In this document: positions 1 to 8,900 of the stretch, piece after piece
Position numbering within the stretch: position 1 is the first letter of the stretch
How the letters are laid out: every line of letters begins with the position of its first letter
From: Nonomuraea glycinis
Lineage (GTDB): Bacteria > Actinomycetota > Actinomycetes > Streptosporangiales > Streptosporangiaceae
Assembly: GCF_014646515.1 (NCBI RefSeq)
Contig: NZ_BMNK01000004.1
Span: 114,719 to 178,718, forward strand
Direction: 5' to 3'
DNA: 64,000 nucleotides
Program-made: the position numbers and the translations under genes
The notes under the pieces: generated by a model
Seen by the model: only the letters and a program-made list of their open reading frames with translations
Database searches by the model: none
What the model was told of the DNA's origin: nothing

Positions 1-194
1 CCGATGACAACGTGGTGCCGGCGCACACGCTGCGCATGTCGGCGGCCCTGCTCGCGGCGGGCCGCCCGCACCAGGTGCTGCCGCTGTCCGGCGCCACCCA
101 CCTGCCGGCCTCCGAGGCGGCCGTCGAGGGGCTGCTGCGGTTCCAGCTGGAGTTCCTCCGAGACGCTCTGCAGCGGGTCGATCAGCCGGAATAG
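1..194 (+). CDS. S9 family peptidase (prolyl oligopeptidase), C-terminal fragment
   Basis: The frame is open from the left edge (codons begin at base 3) to the TAG at 192-194, so only the last 63 residues are visible. They match the end of the alpha/beta-hydrolase domain of dipeptidyl-peptidase-like S9 enzymes. The DDNV segment at the very edge carries the catalytic Asp, and the motif LSGATH about 30 residues later carries the catalytic His. The catalytic Ser and the beta-propeller lie outside the window. The family releases dipeptides or cleaves after Pro in peptides. Family call is fairly sure; substrate unknown. Confidence 0.8.
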   Translation, partial: DDNVVPAHTLRMSAALLAAGRPHQVLPLSGATHLPASEAAVEGLLRFQLEFLRDALQRVDQPE

Positions 195-244
195 GCGGCC
201 GCTGAGGCCGCTCGCTGCACGACGCCGGGCTATACGATCACCGG

Positions 245-1528
245 ATGTCCGTGCCCCCGTCACGCGTACGCCGCACCCTCCGCTGGTCGCGCCGGCTGGC
301 CGCCGTCGCGATCAGCCTCTGCGCACTGGCGGGCGCGGGGCGGCTCCTCGTGCCCGCCACCGCGGGCCCCACCGGCGAGCCCCCCGGAGTCGAGCGGCAG
401 CTCACGTTCCTGCGCGCGGCGCTCGGCGCCGGAGCCGGCGACGACGCGCAGCGGCTCTTCCCCGAGGGCTACTTCTTCCTGCACGCCCTGTACGGCCTGA
501 CCTGGGCCGAGCTCGGCATGCGGCGGCCGGCCGGCGAGCGGCCGGTGGCGTTACGCGAGGCCCGCTGGGCGCTGGCGCGACTGGAATCACCCGCCGGCCG
601 CGCCCCGTTCAGCCCGGACCTCACCCCTGCCTACGGCGTCTTCCACCGGGGCTGGAGCAACCTGCTACGCGGCCAGGTGCTGAGCCTCCAGCCCGCCGGG
701 CGGCGCGACCCGGCCGAGACGCGCCGGTTCGCCGACGACTCCGCCGCCCTCGGCGCCGCGTTCGACGCCGCCGCCTCGCCCTACCTGGCCGCCTACCCGG
801 GCCAGGCGTGGCCGGTCGACTCCACCGTGGCCATCGCGTCCCTGCGACTGCACGACACGCTGCTGCCCGCCCGGTTCGCCAGGACCACCGAGCGGTGGCT
901 CCAGGAGGTACGGCGGCGGCTCGATCCGCGCACCGGCCTGCTCCCGCACCAGGCCGATCCTGACACCGGCGACCCGATCGAGGTGGCCAGGGGCAGCTCG
1001 CAGAGCCTCATCCAGCGTTTCCTCGTCGACATCGACCCGGCCTTCGCCGGCGAGCAGTACGTACGCTTCCGCGACCGCTTCCTCGCCACGCCCCTGGGCC
1101 TCGGACCGGCCGTACGCGAGTATCCCCACGGCATGGACGGGCCCGGCGACGTCGACTCCGGCCCGCTCCCCCTCGGGATCAGTCTCTCGGCGACCGCCGT
1201 CACCCTGGGCGCCGCCCAGGTCCACGGCGACGCGCCGCTCGCCGGCGCGCTGGCCGGCTACGGCGAGTTCGCCGGGCTGCCGTTCGGCACCCCGTGGGCC
1301 AAGCGGTACGCCTTCGGCCTGCTCCCCATCGGGGACGCTTTCCTGGCCTGGTCCAAGACCGCGCGCCCGTGGGTGGCGGCCCTGCCCGCGCCGCCCCCGG
1401 CCGTCGTCTCACCGTGGTGGCGCGTCCCGTTGTTGTCGATCCTGTCGCTGCTGGGTGTCCTGCCCTGGCTGCCCGCGCTCGTACGACGTCGGCGCCTTTA
1501 CAAAGTAGATCACTCTGTCATCACCTGA
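245..1528 (+). CDS. Membrane-anchored conserved protein of unknown function, possible alpha/alpha toroid
   Basis: This 427-residue protein has an Arg-rich start, a signal-anchor helix at about residues 16-38, a long soluble body and a second hydrophobic helix near residues 395-415 followed by RRRR and the C-terminus. The topology suggests a body outside the membrane held at both ends. The body is rich in helical Ala/Leu/Arg segments, and a GPGDVDSGP motif near residue 300 resembles a conserved loop of six-hairpin toroid proteins such as the linalool dehydratase-like family. That likeness is my inference and no catalytic residues can be assigned. It starts 50 bp after the S9 peptidase and ends 43 bp before the epoxide hydrolase gene. 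Confidence 0.6.
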   Translation: MSVPPSRVRRTLRWSRRLAAVAISLCALAGAGRLLVPATAGPTGEPPGVERQLTFLRAALGAGAGDDAQRLFPEGYFFLHALYGLTWAELGMRRPAGERPVALREARWALARLESPAGRAPFSPDLTPAYGVFHRGWSNLLRGQVLSLQPAGRRDPAETRRFADDSAALGAAFDAAASPYLAAYPGQAWPVDSTVAIASLRLHDTLLPARFARTTERWLQEVRRRLDPRTGLLPHQADPDTGDPIEVARGSSQSLIQRFLVDIDPAFAGEQYVRFRDRFLATPLGLGPAVREYPHGMDGPGDVDSGPLPLGISLSATAVTLGAAQVHGDAPLAGALAGYGEFAGLPFGTPWAKRYAFGLLPIGDAFLAWSKTARPWVAALPAPPPAVVSPWWRVPLLSILSLLGVLPWLPALVRRRRLYKVDHSVIT

Positions 1529-1571
1529 ATTGCGGAACGAATCTTTCCGCGATGCTTCCTAGGGTTTACCC

Positions 1572-2732
1572 ATGACCGCGAGCAAAGAGATCCGCCCCTT
1601 CCACCTCGACATCCCCCAGGCTGACGTGGACGACCTGATCGACCGGCTGGACCGGACCCGCTGGCCCGACGAGGCGCCGGGAGCCGACGGGAGCCGCGGC
1701 GTGCCGCTGAGCCATGTCAGAGAGCTCGCCGACCACTGGCGGACGACCTTCGACTGGCGCGAGCAGGAGGCCGAGCTCAACTCCCACCCGCAGTTCACCA
1801 CGGAGATCGACGGCCAGCGCATCCACTTCATCCATGTACGTTCTCCGGAACCTGACGCGCTCCCCTTGATCCTCACGCACGGCTGGCCCAGCTCACCGAT
1901 CGAGTTCCTCAAGGTGATCGGCCCGCTGACGGATCCGCGGGCGCACGGCGGCGACCCCGCCGACGCCTTCCACCTGGTCATCCCGTCGCTGCCGGGCTAC
2001 GGCCTGTCGCCGCTGAGCGACGCCTCCTGGGGCAGCCTGTTCCGCGTCGCGCAGGCCTGGGCGGAGCTGATGAGCCGGCTCGGCTACGACAGGTACGCGG
2101 CGCAGGGCACCGACGCCGGATCGGGGGTGTCGATGCTGCTCCCGATGGTCGCGCCGGAGCACGTCACCGGCGTGCACATCAACGGACCCGGGCCGTACCC
2201 CCTGGGCGGCTCTGTCGACCTGGACGGACTGTCGGGCGCCGACCTGGCCCGCGCCGAGCGGTTCAACGCCTTCCAGAGTGACGGGCTCGGCTATCTGCAC
2301 CTGCAGTCGACCCGGCCGCAGACGCTCGCCTACGGCCTGACCGACTCCCCCGCCGGACAGCTCGCCTGGATCGCCGAGAAGTTCGCCGAGTGGACCGGCC
2401 CGGCGGACGAGCCCATCGACCGCGACCAGCTGCTGACCATCATCAGCCTCTACTGGTTCACCAGGTCGGGAGCATCCTCGGCCAACGCCATGTACGAAGG
2501 GATGCGCGGCTTCGCGCAGATGGCCGGGCAGGAGCAGGAGCAGGCGCACGCGGGCCCGCCGATGGGCGTCGCGGTGTTCGCCGCCGACTTCAGCATCCGC
2601 GCGCTGATCGACCCGGCGAACGCCATCGCGCACTGGTCGGAGTTCGACCAGGGCGGCCACTTCCCCGCCATGGAGGTGCCCGGCCTGCTCACCGGCGACA
2701 TCCGGGCGTTCTTCCGCGAACACCGCTCGTGA
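1572..2732 (+). CDS. Epoxide hydrolase family protein with N-terminal EHN domain
   Basis: The 386-residue protein has the usual length of actinobacterial epoxide hydrolases. Residues 7-115 form the EHN domain (starting near IRPFHLDIPQADVDDL). The alpha/beta-hydrolase core follows, with the oxyanion motif HGWPSS at 103-108, the nucleophile Asp181 in GTDAGS, and the catalytic His near residue 363 in QGGHFPAME. Such enzymes open epoxides to diols through an ester intermediate on the Asp. There is no signal peptide, so it is cytoplasmic. The ATG at 1572 places the EHN domain directly at the N-terminus. The physiological epoxide is unknown. Confidence 0.9.
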   Translation: MTASKEIRPFHLDIPQADVDDLIDRLDRTRWPDEAPGADGSRGVPLSHVRELADHWRTTFDWREQEAELNSHPQFTTEIDGQRIHFIHVRSPEPDALPLILTHGWPSSPIEFLKVIGPLTDPRAHGGDPADAFHLVIPSLPGYGLSPLSDASWGSLFRVAQAWAELMSRLGYDRYAAQGTDAGSGVSMLLPMVAPEHVTGVHINGPGPYPLGGSVDLDGLSGADLARAERFNAFQSDGLGYLHLQSTRPQTLAYGLTDSPAGQLAWIAEKFAEWTGPADEPIDRDQLLTIISLYWFTRSGASSANAMYEGMRGFAQMAGQEQEQAHAGPPMGVAVFAADFSIRALIDPANAIAHWSEFDQGGHFPAMEVPGLLTGDIRAFFREHRS

Positions 2733-2813
2733 ACAGCGCCGTTCGCGGGCCTCTCCGGGATCGGCCGCCTCCCCGATCGCCGTTCACAGCCCGGCGGCAA
2801 GTACGATCAGCGG

Positions 2814-3350
2814 GTGACCGAAATAACCGAGACCATGACCGGTTGGCTCGCCCCTGAGGAGCTGGAGTCGGTGCGGGGCAGGATGCCGATCCTCTACGTG
2901 GACGCCGTGCCCGTACGGGTCGACGACGCGGGCGTGGTGACCCGCGTCGGCCTCCTGCTACGCATCGCGCAGGACGGCGGCGTGAGCCGTGCCCTGGTCT
3001 CCGGGCGGGTGCTCTATCACGAGCGGATCCGCGACGCCCTCCTGCGCCACCTGGAGAAGGACCTCGGCCCGGTGGCGCTGCCCAGCCTGCCCGCCTCCCC
3101 GGTGCCGTTCACCGTGGCCGAGTATTTCCCGACCCCCGGCGTCACCCCCTTCCACGACCCGCGCCAGCACGCCGTCTCGCTGGCCTACATCGTGCCGGTG
3201 CGCGGCGACTGCCGTCCCCGCCAGGACGCGCTCGACCTGGAGTGGTTCACCCCTGACGAGGCCGCCTCGCCGATGGTGCAGCAGGAGATGACCAGCGGCC
3301 AGGGCGTGCTGCTCAAGCAGGCTCTCGCCTTCGTCGGCCGCCTGCCCTAG
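2814..3350 (+). CDS. DUF4916 (Nudix-like) family protein
   Basis: A 178-residue cytoplasmic protein of the actinobacterial DUF4916 family, which has the Nudix fold. The start WLAPEELESVRGRMPILYVDAVPVR is typical. The glutamate-rich Nudix box is not clearly present, so hydrolase activity on a nucleoside-diphosphate substrate is uncertain. The GTG start at 2814 is chosen because the family begins close to this point. It stands alone after the epoxide hydrolase, with an 81-bp spacer. Confidence 0.8.
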   Translation: MTEITETMTGWLAPEELESVRGRMPILYVDAVPVRVDDAGVVTRVGLLLRIAQDGGVSRALVSGRVLYHERIRDALLRHLEKDLGPVALPSLPASPVPFTVAEYFPTPGVTPFHDPRQHAVSLAYIVPVRGDCRPRQDALDLEWFTPDEAASPMVQQEMTSGQGVLLKQALAFVGRLP

Positions 3351-3537
3351 AGCGCCGGCTCCCCTTTCAGCACGTCACCCGGGGGACATCATCGCGCTCA
3401 TGCGGCCTGGGATGCGATCGCCCGGCGTCCGATAGTCCCCTCGTTCGATACGGCGGCGTCATCGCCGTGCCACAGGGCGGCCATCCGCGTGCGAGAGCCT
3501 GGCCGCCGACACCTCGTTCTCCCGTTCGGATGGTCCC

Positions 3538-5037
3538 TTGTCTGCTCGTCCCGTCGTGGCCACGCGCCGCCTGTCGTTCCCCGATCTTCGCCACCTGACC
3601 CCCAGGGTGCTGCGCACCGAGCTGCTGTCCGGGCTGGTGGTGGCGCTGGCCCTCATTCCCGAGGCGATCTCGTTCTCGATCATCGCGGGTGTGGACCCGA
3701 GCATCGGCCTGTTCGCGTCGTTCACGATGGCCGTGGTGATCTCCGTCGTCGGCGGGCGCTCGGCCATGATCTCGGCCGCGACGGGCGCGATCGCGCTGGT
3801 GGTGGCGCCGCTGGCCCGCGAGTACGGGCTCGGTCACCTGGTCGCCGTGGTGATCCTGGGCGGGGTCTTCCAAGTGGTGCTGGGGGCGCTCGGGGTGGCG
3901 AAGCTGATGCGGTTCGTGCCGCGCGGCGTGATGGTCGGGTTCGTCAACGCCCTGGCCATTCTGATCTTCATGGCGCAGGTGCCGGAGCTCACCGGCGTGC
4001 CCTGGGTGGTCTATCCGCTGGTGATCGGCGGGCTGGCGCTGATGGTGTTCTTCCCGCGTGTGTCCACGGTGGTGCCCGCGCCGCTGGTGTCCATCGCCGT
4101 GCTGACCGCCATCACGCTCGGCGCCGGCCTGGCCGTGCCGACCGTCGGCGACAAGGGCGTGCTGCCGTCCTCGCTGCCCGTCCCGGGTCTGCCGGACGTG
4201 CCGTTCACGCTCGACACCCTCACCCTGCTGGCCCCGTACGCCATCGCGTTCGCGCTGGTCGGGCTGATGGAGTCGCTGATGACGGCCAAGCTCGTGGACG
4301 ACATCACCGACACCCGCTCCAACAAGACCCGCGAGTCCATCGGCCAGGGCATCGCCAACATCGTCACCGGCTGCTTCGGCGGCATGGGTGGCTGCGCCAT
4401 GATCGGCCAGACGATGATCAACGTGAAGAACGGCGCCCGCACCCGCGTCTCCACCTTCGCCGCCGGCGTCTTCCTCATGGTGCTGTGCATCGTCTTCGGC
4501 CCGTGGGTGTCACAGATCCCGATGGCCGCACTGGTCGCCGTCATGGTGCTGGTGTCGGTCGGCACCTTCGACTGGCACTCCATCGCACCCGCCACCCTCA
4601 AGCGGATGCCCTGGGGCGAGACGATCGTCATGGGCATCACCGTCGCCGTCGTGGTCGCCACCCACAACCTGGCCGTCGGCGTGATCGTCGGCAGCCTGGT
4701 CGCCCTGGTCATCTTCGCCCGCCGGGTCGCCCACCTGGCCACCGTCACCGCCTGCCTCGACCCCGACGGCGAGCAGGTGGTCTACGCGGTCACCGGCGAG
4801 CTGTTCTTCGCCTCCAGCAATGACCTGGTCTACCGGTTCGACTACGCCGGGGACCCGGACGACGTCGTCATCGACCTCACCGGCGCGCACATCTGGGACG
4901 CCTCCTCCGTGGCCGCCCTGGACGCGGTGGAGACCAAGTACGCCGCCCGGGGCAAGAAGGTCACCGTCGTGGGGCTCAACAAGCCCAGCGCCGACCTGCA
5001 CAGCACCCTCGCCGGGCAGCTCACCGGCGGCCACTGA
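3538..5037 (+). CDS. SulP-family inorganic anion transporter with STAS domain
   Basis: A 499-residue protein with the SulP transport domain of many hydrophobic helices (about residues 25-390), beginning with the conserved LSGLVVALALIPEAISFS segment. A C-terminal STAS domain (about 395-490) contains VIDLTGAHIWDASSVAALD. SulP proteins move sulfate, bicarbonate or other anions across the plasma membrane, and the STAS domain regulates transport. The ion cannot be read from the sequence. The TTG at 3538 is a weak start choice, and a GTG a few codons later would also keep the whole domain. No sulfate-assimilation gene is nearby. Confidence 0.9.
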   Translation: MSARPVVATRRLSFPDLRHLTPRVLRTELLSGLVVALALIPEAISFSIIAGVDPSIGLFASFTMAVVISVVGGRSAMISAATGAIALVVAPLAREYGLGHLVAVVILGGVFQVVLGALGVAKLMRFVPRGVMVGFVNALAILIFMAQVPELTGVPWVVYPLVIGGLALMVFFPRVSTVVPAPLVSIAVLTAITLGAGLAVPTVGDKGVLPSSLPVPGLPDVPFTLDTLTLLAPYAIAFALVGLMESLMTAKLVDDITDTRSNKTRESIGQGIANIVTGCFGGMGGCAMIGQTMINVKNGARTRVSTFAAGVFLMVLCIVFGPWVSQIPMAALVAVMVLVSVGTFDWHSIAPATLKRMPWGETIVMGITVAVVVATHNLAVGVIVGSLVALVIFARRVAHLATVTACLDPDGEQVVYAVTGELFFASSNDLVYRFDYAGDPDDVVIDLTGAHIWDASSVAALDAVETKYAARGKKVTVVGLNKPSADLHSTLAGQLTGGH

Positions 5038-5047
5038 GCGAGACGGA

Positions 5048-5398
5048 TCACTCCCCTCGCCGCTGGGACGGCGAGGGCGCGGGCGGCCGCTGCCGGGCGG
5101 TGGCGGCGATGACGCTGTCGAGCAGGCCGGGGAAGATCGCGTTCAGGACCTCGTGGCGCAGGGAGTTGAGCTTCGCGGTGCCCCGATAGACCTGGTTGAT
5201 GACCCCGGCCTCGCGCAGGACCCGGTAGTGGTGGGTGCCCGTGGACTTGCTGACCGCCAGGTCGATCTCCGAGCAGGACACCTCCCGGCCGGCCTCGGCG
5301 AGGAAACGCACCACCTCCAGTCGCATGGGATCGGCGAAAGCATGGAGGACCGCCTCCAGCCGGATCTCCTCGGGCGTCGGATGCTCCAGGACTCTCAC
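5048..5398 (-). CDS. ArsR-type winged-helix transcriptional regulator
   Basis: About 116 residues from the GTG at 5398. The winged helix runs from LEAVLHAFADPMRLEVVRFL through the recognition helix region SKSTGTHHYRVLREAG to a short wing. No metal-binding Cys cluster is seen, so it probably senses an organic molecule or redox state. The frame is open further upstream (to 5461), but that would bury the intergenic operator in coding sequence, so the internal GTG is preferred. It is divergent from the Old Yellow Enzyme gene at 5474, which suggests that it represses that gene and itself. Confidence 0.8.
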   Translation of the reverse strand: MRVLEHPTPEEIRLEAVLHAFADPMRLEVVRFLAEAGREVSCSEIDLAVSKSTGTHHYRVLREAGVINQVYRGTAKLNSLRHEVLNAIFPGLLDSVIAATARQRPPAPSPSQRRGE

Positions 5399-5473
5399 AG
5401 GGCAATAGTACGACAGGTCTCGTAGTTCGACACTTATCGTAGTACGGTAGCCGTCGTACAACTAGGAGGCCCC
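5399..5473. promoter_or_regulatory. Divergent ArsR/OYE control region with palindromic operator
   Basis: The region between the ArsR and OYE starts holds a perfect odd-centred palindrome, CGTAGTACG, at 5438-5446. A wider inverted pair, GTACGAC near 5408 and GTCGTAC near 5452, brackets it, and a related CGTAGTTCG lies near 5421. The OYE gene has a strong ribosome site, AGGAGG, at 5464-5469, five bases before its ATG. The spacing suits a repressor that blocks both promoters. Confidence 0.5.
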
Positions 5474-6550
5474 ATGCTGTTCGACCCGATCACCCTGCGA
5501 TCGCTGACCATCCCCAACCGTGTCTGGATGGCCCCGATGTGCCAGTATTCGGCCGCCATCGACGGCCCGATGGCCGGAGTGCCCGGCGACTGGCATTTCA
5601 CCCACCTGGCGACCCGGGCGGTGGGCGGTGCCGGGCTGATCCTGGCCGAGGCCACCGCCGTCTCCCCGGAAGGCCGGATCAGCCCCGCCGATCTCGGGCT
5701 GTGGAACGAGCGCCAGCAGGAGGCGTTCTCCCGGATCACCCGTTTCCTCACCGAGCAGGGCACCGTGCCCGGTATCCAGCTCGCGCACGCGGGCCGCAAG
5801 GCCTCCACCGACCGGCCCTGGCTCGGCGGTGCCCCGGTGAGCCCCGCCGACGGCGGCTGGCGGCCGGTCGCCCCGAGCGCGATCCCCTTCGCGGACGACC
5901 ACCCGGTGCCCGAGGAGTTGCCGGTCGAGCGGATCCGCCGCGTCGTGGCCGACTTCGCGGCCGCCGCCGAGCGCGCCCACCGGGCCGGCTTCCGGGTCGT
6001 GGAGATCCACGGCGCGCACGGCTATCTGATCGGCGAGTTCCTCTCTCCGCACAGCAACCGCCGCACCGACGCCTACGGCGGCTCCTTCGAGAACCGCATC
6101 CGCCTCGCGCTGGAGGTCGCCGACGCCGTACGCGCCGTCTGGCCCGAAGACCTGCCGGTGTTCTTCCGCATCTCGGCCACCGACTGGCTGCCCGACGGCC
6201 AGGGCTGGAACGGGGACGACACCGTACGCCTGGCCAAGGAACTGCTCGCCCACGGCGTCGACCTGCTCGACGTCTCCACCGGCGGCAACGCCAAGGGGGT
6301 GCGGATCCCCACCGGCCCCGGCTACCAGGTGCCGTTCGCGAGCCAGGTGCGGGCCGAGACGGACCTGCCGGTGGCCGCGGTCGGCGAGATCACCGACCCG
6401 CATCAGGCCGAGTCCATCCTCGTCTCCGGCCAGGCGGACGCCGTCCTGCTCGGCCGCGAGCTGCTCCGCGCCCCCTACTGGCCCCTCGACGCGGCCCGCG
6501 AGCTCGGGGTACGGACGCGCCGGCCCGACCAGTACCACGACGTCTTCTGA
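5474..6550 (+). CDS. NADH:flavin oxidoreductase, Old Yellow Enzyme family (YqjM type)
   Basis: A 358-residue FMN-dependent TIM-barrel ene-reductase. Diagnostic residues are Cys23 in APMCQYS, which tunes FMN in YqjM-class enzymes, and HAGRKAS at 105-111. The substrate-binding pair lies in IHGAHGYLIGEFLSP, and the phosphate-binding end is GRELLRAPYWP. The class reduces activated C=C bonds of electrophilic compounds with NAD(P)H. The adjacent divergent ArsR gene suggests induction by such a compound. A perfect Shine-Dalgarno sequence precedes the ATG. Confidence 0.92.
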   Translation: MLFDPITLRSLTIPNRVWMAPMCQYSAAIDGPMAGVPGDWHFTHLATRAVGGAGLILAEATAVSPEGRISPADLGLWNERQQEAFSRITRFLTEQGTVPGIQLAHAGRKASTDRPWLGGAPVSPADGGWRPVAPSAIPFADDHPVPEELPVERIRRVVADFAAAAERAHRAGFRVVEIHGAHGYLIGEFLSPHSNRRTDAYGGSFENRIRLALEVADAVRAVWPEDLPVFFRISATDWLPDGQGWNGDDTVRLAKELLAHGVDLLDVSTGGNAKGVRIPTGPGYQVPFASQVRAETDLPVAAVGEITDPHQAESILVSGQADAVLLGRELLRAPYWPLDAARELGVRTRRPDQYHDVF

Positions 6551-6604
6551 GCGTCGAGCGGCCGTGGCGGTCCGACAGCGTTGAGCGGCCGTGGCGGTCC
6601 GACG
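6551..6604. repeat. Two tandem copies of a 27-bp unit
   Basis: Directly after the OYE stop codon a 27-bp unit containing GAGCGGCCGTGGCGGTCCGA is repeated twice (6551-6577 and 6578-6604) with two differences. It separates two convergent genes and is non-coding. Confidence 0.8.
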
Positions 6605-6610
6605 CCGTCC

Positions 6611-8128
6611 TCACCTGCGTTCTCTCGCGCCCCGGTCGTGCGGGCCGGGGTGCGAACGGGATCTCGCGGCGCGGCGGACGGCCGCCGCCGCGACGTTACG
6701 CGGCATCCGGCCGAAGACGATGCTGTGAAAGGGAGAGATCAGCCACCAGTAGAGGTGGCCGAGCAGCCCGTGCGGATGGAACACCGCCCGCTGTCGATAG
6801 ACCGTCCGGCCGTCCTCCTGGCACTGGCTCAGCTCCAGCCAGGCCAGCCCGGGGAGCCTCATCTCGGCACGCAGCCGCAGCAGGTGGCCCCGTTCGATCT
6901 CCTCCACCCGCCAGAAGTCGATGGAGTCACCCACCCGCAGCCGCCGGGGGTCGCGACGGCCCCGGCGCAGGCCCACCCCGCCGGCCAGCCGGTCCAGCGC
7001 GCCACGGGCGCGCCAGGCGACGGGCAGGGAGTACCAGCCGTTCTCGCCGCCGATCCCCTCGATGACCTCCCACAGCGCCTCGGGGGGCGCGTCGACGGCT
7101 CTGGTGCGCCGGTCGATGTAGAGGCTGCCGCCGGCCCAGCCCGGGTCGGTGGGCAGGGGATCGCTGGGCGCGCCCGGCGTGGACGCCGACGACCACCGCG
7201 TCGCCACGTCGGCCTCCTTGATCTTCTGCAGGGCCAGCGTGACGGCCTCGCGGAAGCCGATCAGCCCGTCCGGCGGATCCGGCACGTACGCCGCGATGTC
7301 GTGCTCCCGGCAGACGGCCGGGTCGCGCAGGGACTCCACCAGGGGGCGGGCGATGTTGGCGGGCACCGGGGTGACCAGGCCGACCCAGTGGCTGGACAGT
7401 CCCGGGCTCAATATCGGCAGCGGGAGGATCAGGCGTCGCGGCAGGCCGGCGACGGCGGCGTAGTGGTGGATCATGTCCGCGTACGTGAGCACGTCGGGAC
7501 CGCCGACGTCGAAGGCGCGGTCGACGGCGTCGGGGATGCCCGCCCAGGCGACGAGGTAGCGCAGCACGTCGCGGACGGCGATGGGCTGCGTACGGCTGCG
7601 CACCCAGCGCGGCGTGGTCATCACCGGCAGCCGTTCGGTGAGGTAGCGCAGCATCTCGAAGGAGGCCGACCCCGATCCGATGATCATCGCGGCGCGCAGG
7701 ACCACGGCCGGCACCCCGGAGGCGAGGAAGATCTCGCCGACCTCGGTCCGTGAGCTCATGTGCGGCGACAGGTGGCCGTCCGAGCCCGGCGTGAGACCGC
7801 CGAGGTAGACGATCCGCCGCACGCCCGCCGCCTCGGCGACCCGCGCGAACCCGCGGGCGGCCATCCGGTCGGCCTCCTCGAAGCCCTTGCCGCCGCCCAT
7901 GGTGTGGATCAGGTAGTAGGCGACCTCGACCCCGCGCAGCGCCTCCGCCGTGCGGCCGGGATCGCTCGCGTCGGCTTCGGCGACCTCGACCCGCCCGGCC
8001 CAGGGCAGGTCACGCAGCCGTGCCGGAGAGCGCACCATGCAGCGGACGTCATGTCCCGCCGCGAGCAGCTCCGGGACCAGCCGTCCGCCGATGTAGCCGG
8101 TCGCGCCCGTGACCAGGCATCGCGTCAT
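6611..8128 (-). CDS. SDR-family NAD(P)-binding protein fused to DUF2867
   Basis: This 505-residue protein has two parts. Residues 1-300 are an atypical short-chain dehydrogenase with the dinucleotide motif GATGYIGG at 7-14 and a YYLIHTMGGG segment in place of a classic catalytic Tyr loop. Residues about 330-485 are a DUF2867 domain, related to polyketide-cyclase/SRPBCC folds, with the marker GGENGWYSLPVAWR. The combination is common in actinobacteria and thought to act on quinone- or lipid-like substrates, but the reaction is not established. It is monocistronic and convergent with the OYE gene. Confidence 0.85.
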   Translation of the reverse strand: MTRCLVTGATGYIGGRLVPELLAAGHDVRCMVRSPARLRDLPWAGRVEVAEADASDPGRTAEALRGVEVAYYLIHTMGGGKGFEEADRMAARGFARVAEAAGVRRIVYLGGLTPGSDGHLSPHMSSRTEVGEIFLASGVPAVVLRAAMIIGSGSASFEMLRYLTERLPVMTTPRWVRSRTQPIAVRDVLRYLVAWAGIPDAVDRAFDVGGPDVLTYADMIHHYAAVAGLPRRLILPLPILSPGLSSHWVGLVTPVPANIARPLVESLRDPAVCREHDIAAYVPDPPDGLIGFREAVTLALQKIKEADVATRWSSASTPGAPSDPLPTDPGWAGGSLYIDRRTRAVDAPPEALWEVIEGIGGENGWYSLPVAWRARGALDRLAGGVGLRRGRRDPRRLRVGDSIDFWRVEEIERGHLLRLRAEMRLPGLAWLELSQCQEDGRTVYRQRAVFHPHGLLGHLYWWLISPFHSIVFGRMPRNVAAAAVRRAARSRSHPGPHDRGARERR

Positions 8129-8292
8129 CCGTCACACCTCCCGAAACCGTCTTTCTCATATCCGGAGCCGTTCAAGACCGACGACACGCGCTCTTTGTCC
8201 GCTTTTGGAATAGCCACAACCCCAGGCTTCTCGACGCCTCCGGACACTGGATTCAGGCACTACGCCGACGGCTCCAGCGAACCGAGGAGACC

Positions 8293-8853
8293 ATGGTGAA
8301 ACGATTCCTTCTGGCGACGGCTCTGACGCTGACCGCCACGATGAGCACCACCAGCGCTTCCGCATTCTCCCCCATGCCCGAGGCCTCACCCGAAGCCAGC
8401 CCGTTCGGTCCCGCGTGCTCCGCGATCGAGGGCTCCCTCCCCACCATCGCCGGCCAGCCGGTCGGGACCGCGATCTCCGACGTGAAGGAGCTCTCCACCC
8501 TGGCGGACGCGCTGGAGCAGGCGGGTCTGACCGACAAGCTGAACTCGGCCGAGGATCTCACCGTGTTCGCCCCGACGAACGAGGCGTTCGAGGCGATCCC
8601 GCAGGAGACCCGCGACAAGGTGATGGCCGACAAGGCGCAGCTCACCAAGATCCTCAGCAATCACGTGGTCGAGGGCCGGAACGAGCCGGCCGACCTCGAG
8701 GACGCCACCCTCACCACCCTCGGCGGCGGCGAAGTGACCGCCAAGGGCTCAGAGGACAATCTCATGGTCGACGACGCCAAGGTGGTCTGCGGCAACGTGC
8801 CGACGAAGAACGCCACCGTGTACGTCATCGACAAGGTCCTCATGCCGAAGTAG
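8293..8853 (+). CDS. Secreted fasciclin-domain protein
   Basis: A 186-residue exported protein. Residues 1-24 are a signal peptide ending near SASA, without a lipobox Cys. Residues about 48-184 are one FAS1 domain with its two hallmark segments, TVFAPTNEAF and VYVIDKVLMP. Two Cys residues (near 42 and 165) could form a disulfide, as in the mycobacterial MPB70/MPT70 proteins. FAS1 domains mediate adhesion or protein contacts at the cell surface. The start is the ATG of ACCATGG after a GAGGAGA ribosome site. No anti-sigma gene of the SigK type is next to it. Confidence 0.88.
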   Translation: MVKRFLLATALTLTATMSTTSASAFSPMPEASPEASPFGPACSAIEGSLPTIAGQPVGTAISDVKELSTLADALEQAGLTDKLNSAEDLTVFAPTNEAFEAIPQETRDKVMADKAQLTKILSNHVVEGRNEPADLEDATLTTLGGGEVTAKGSEDNLMVDDAKVVCGNVPTKNATVYVIDKVLMPK

Positions 8854-8900
8854 CGGCGCGTCGTCAGGCGTCCCACGCCGGGACGCCTGACCCGCCCCGG

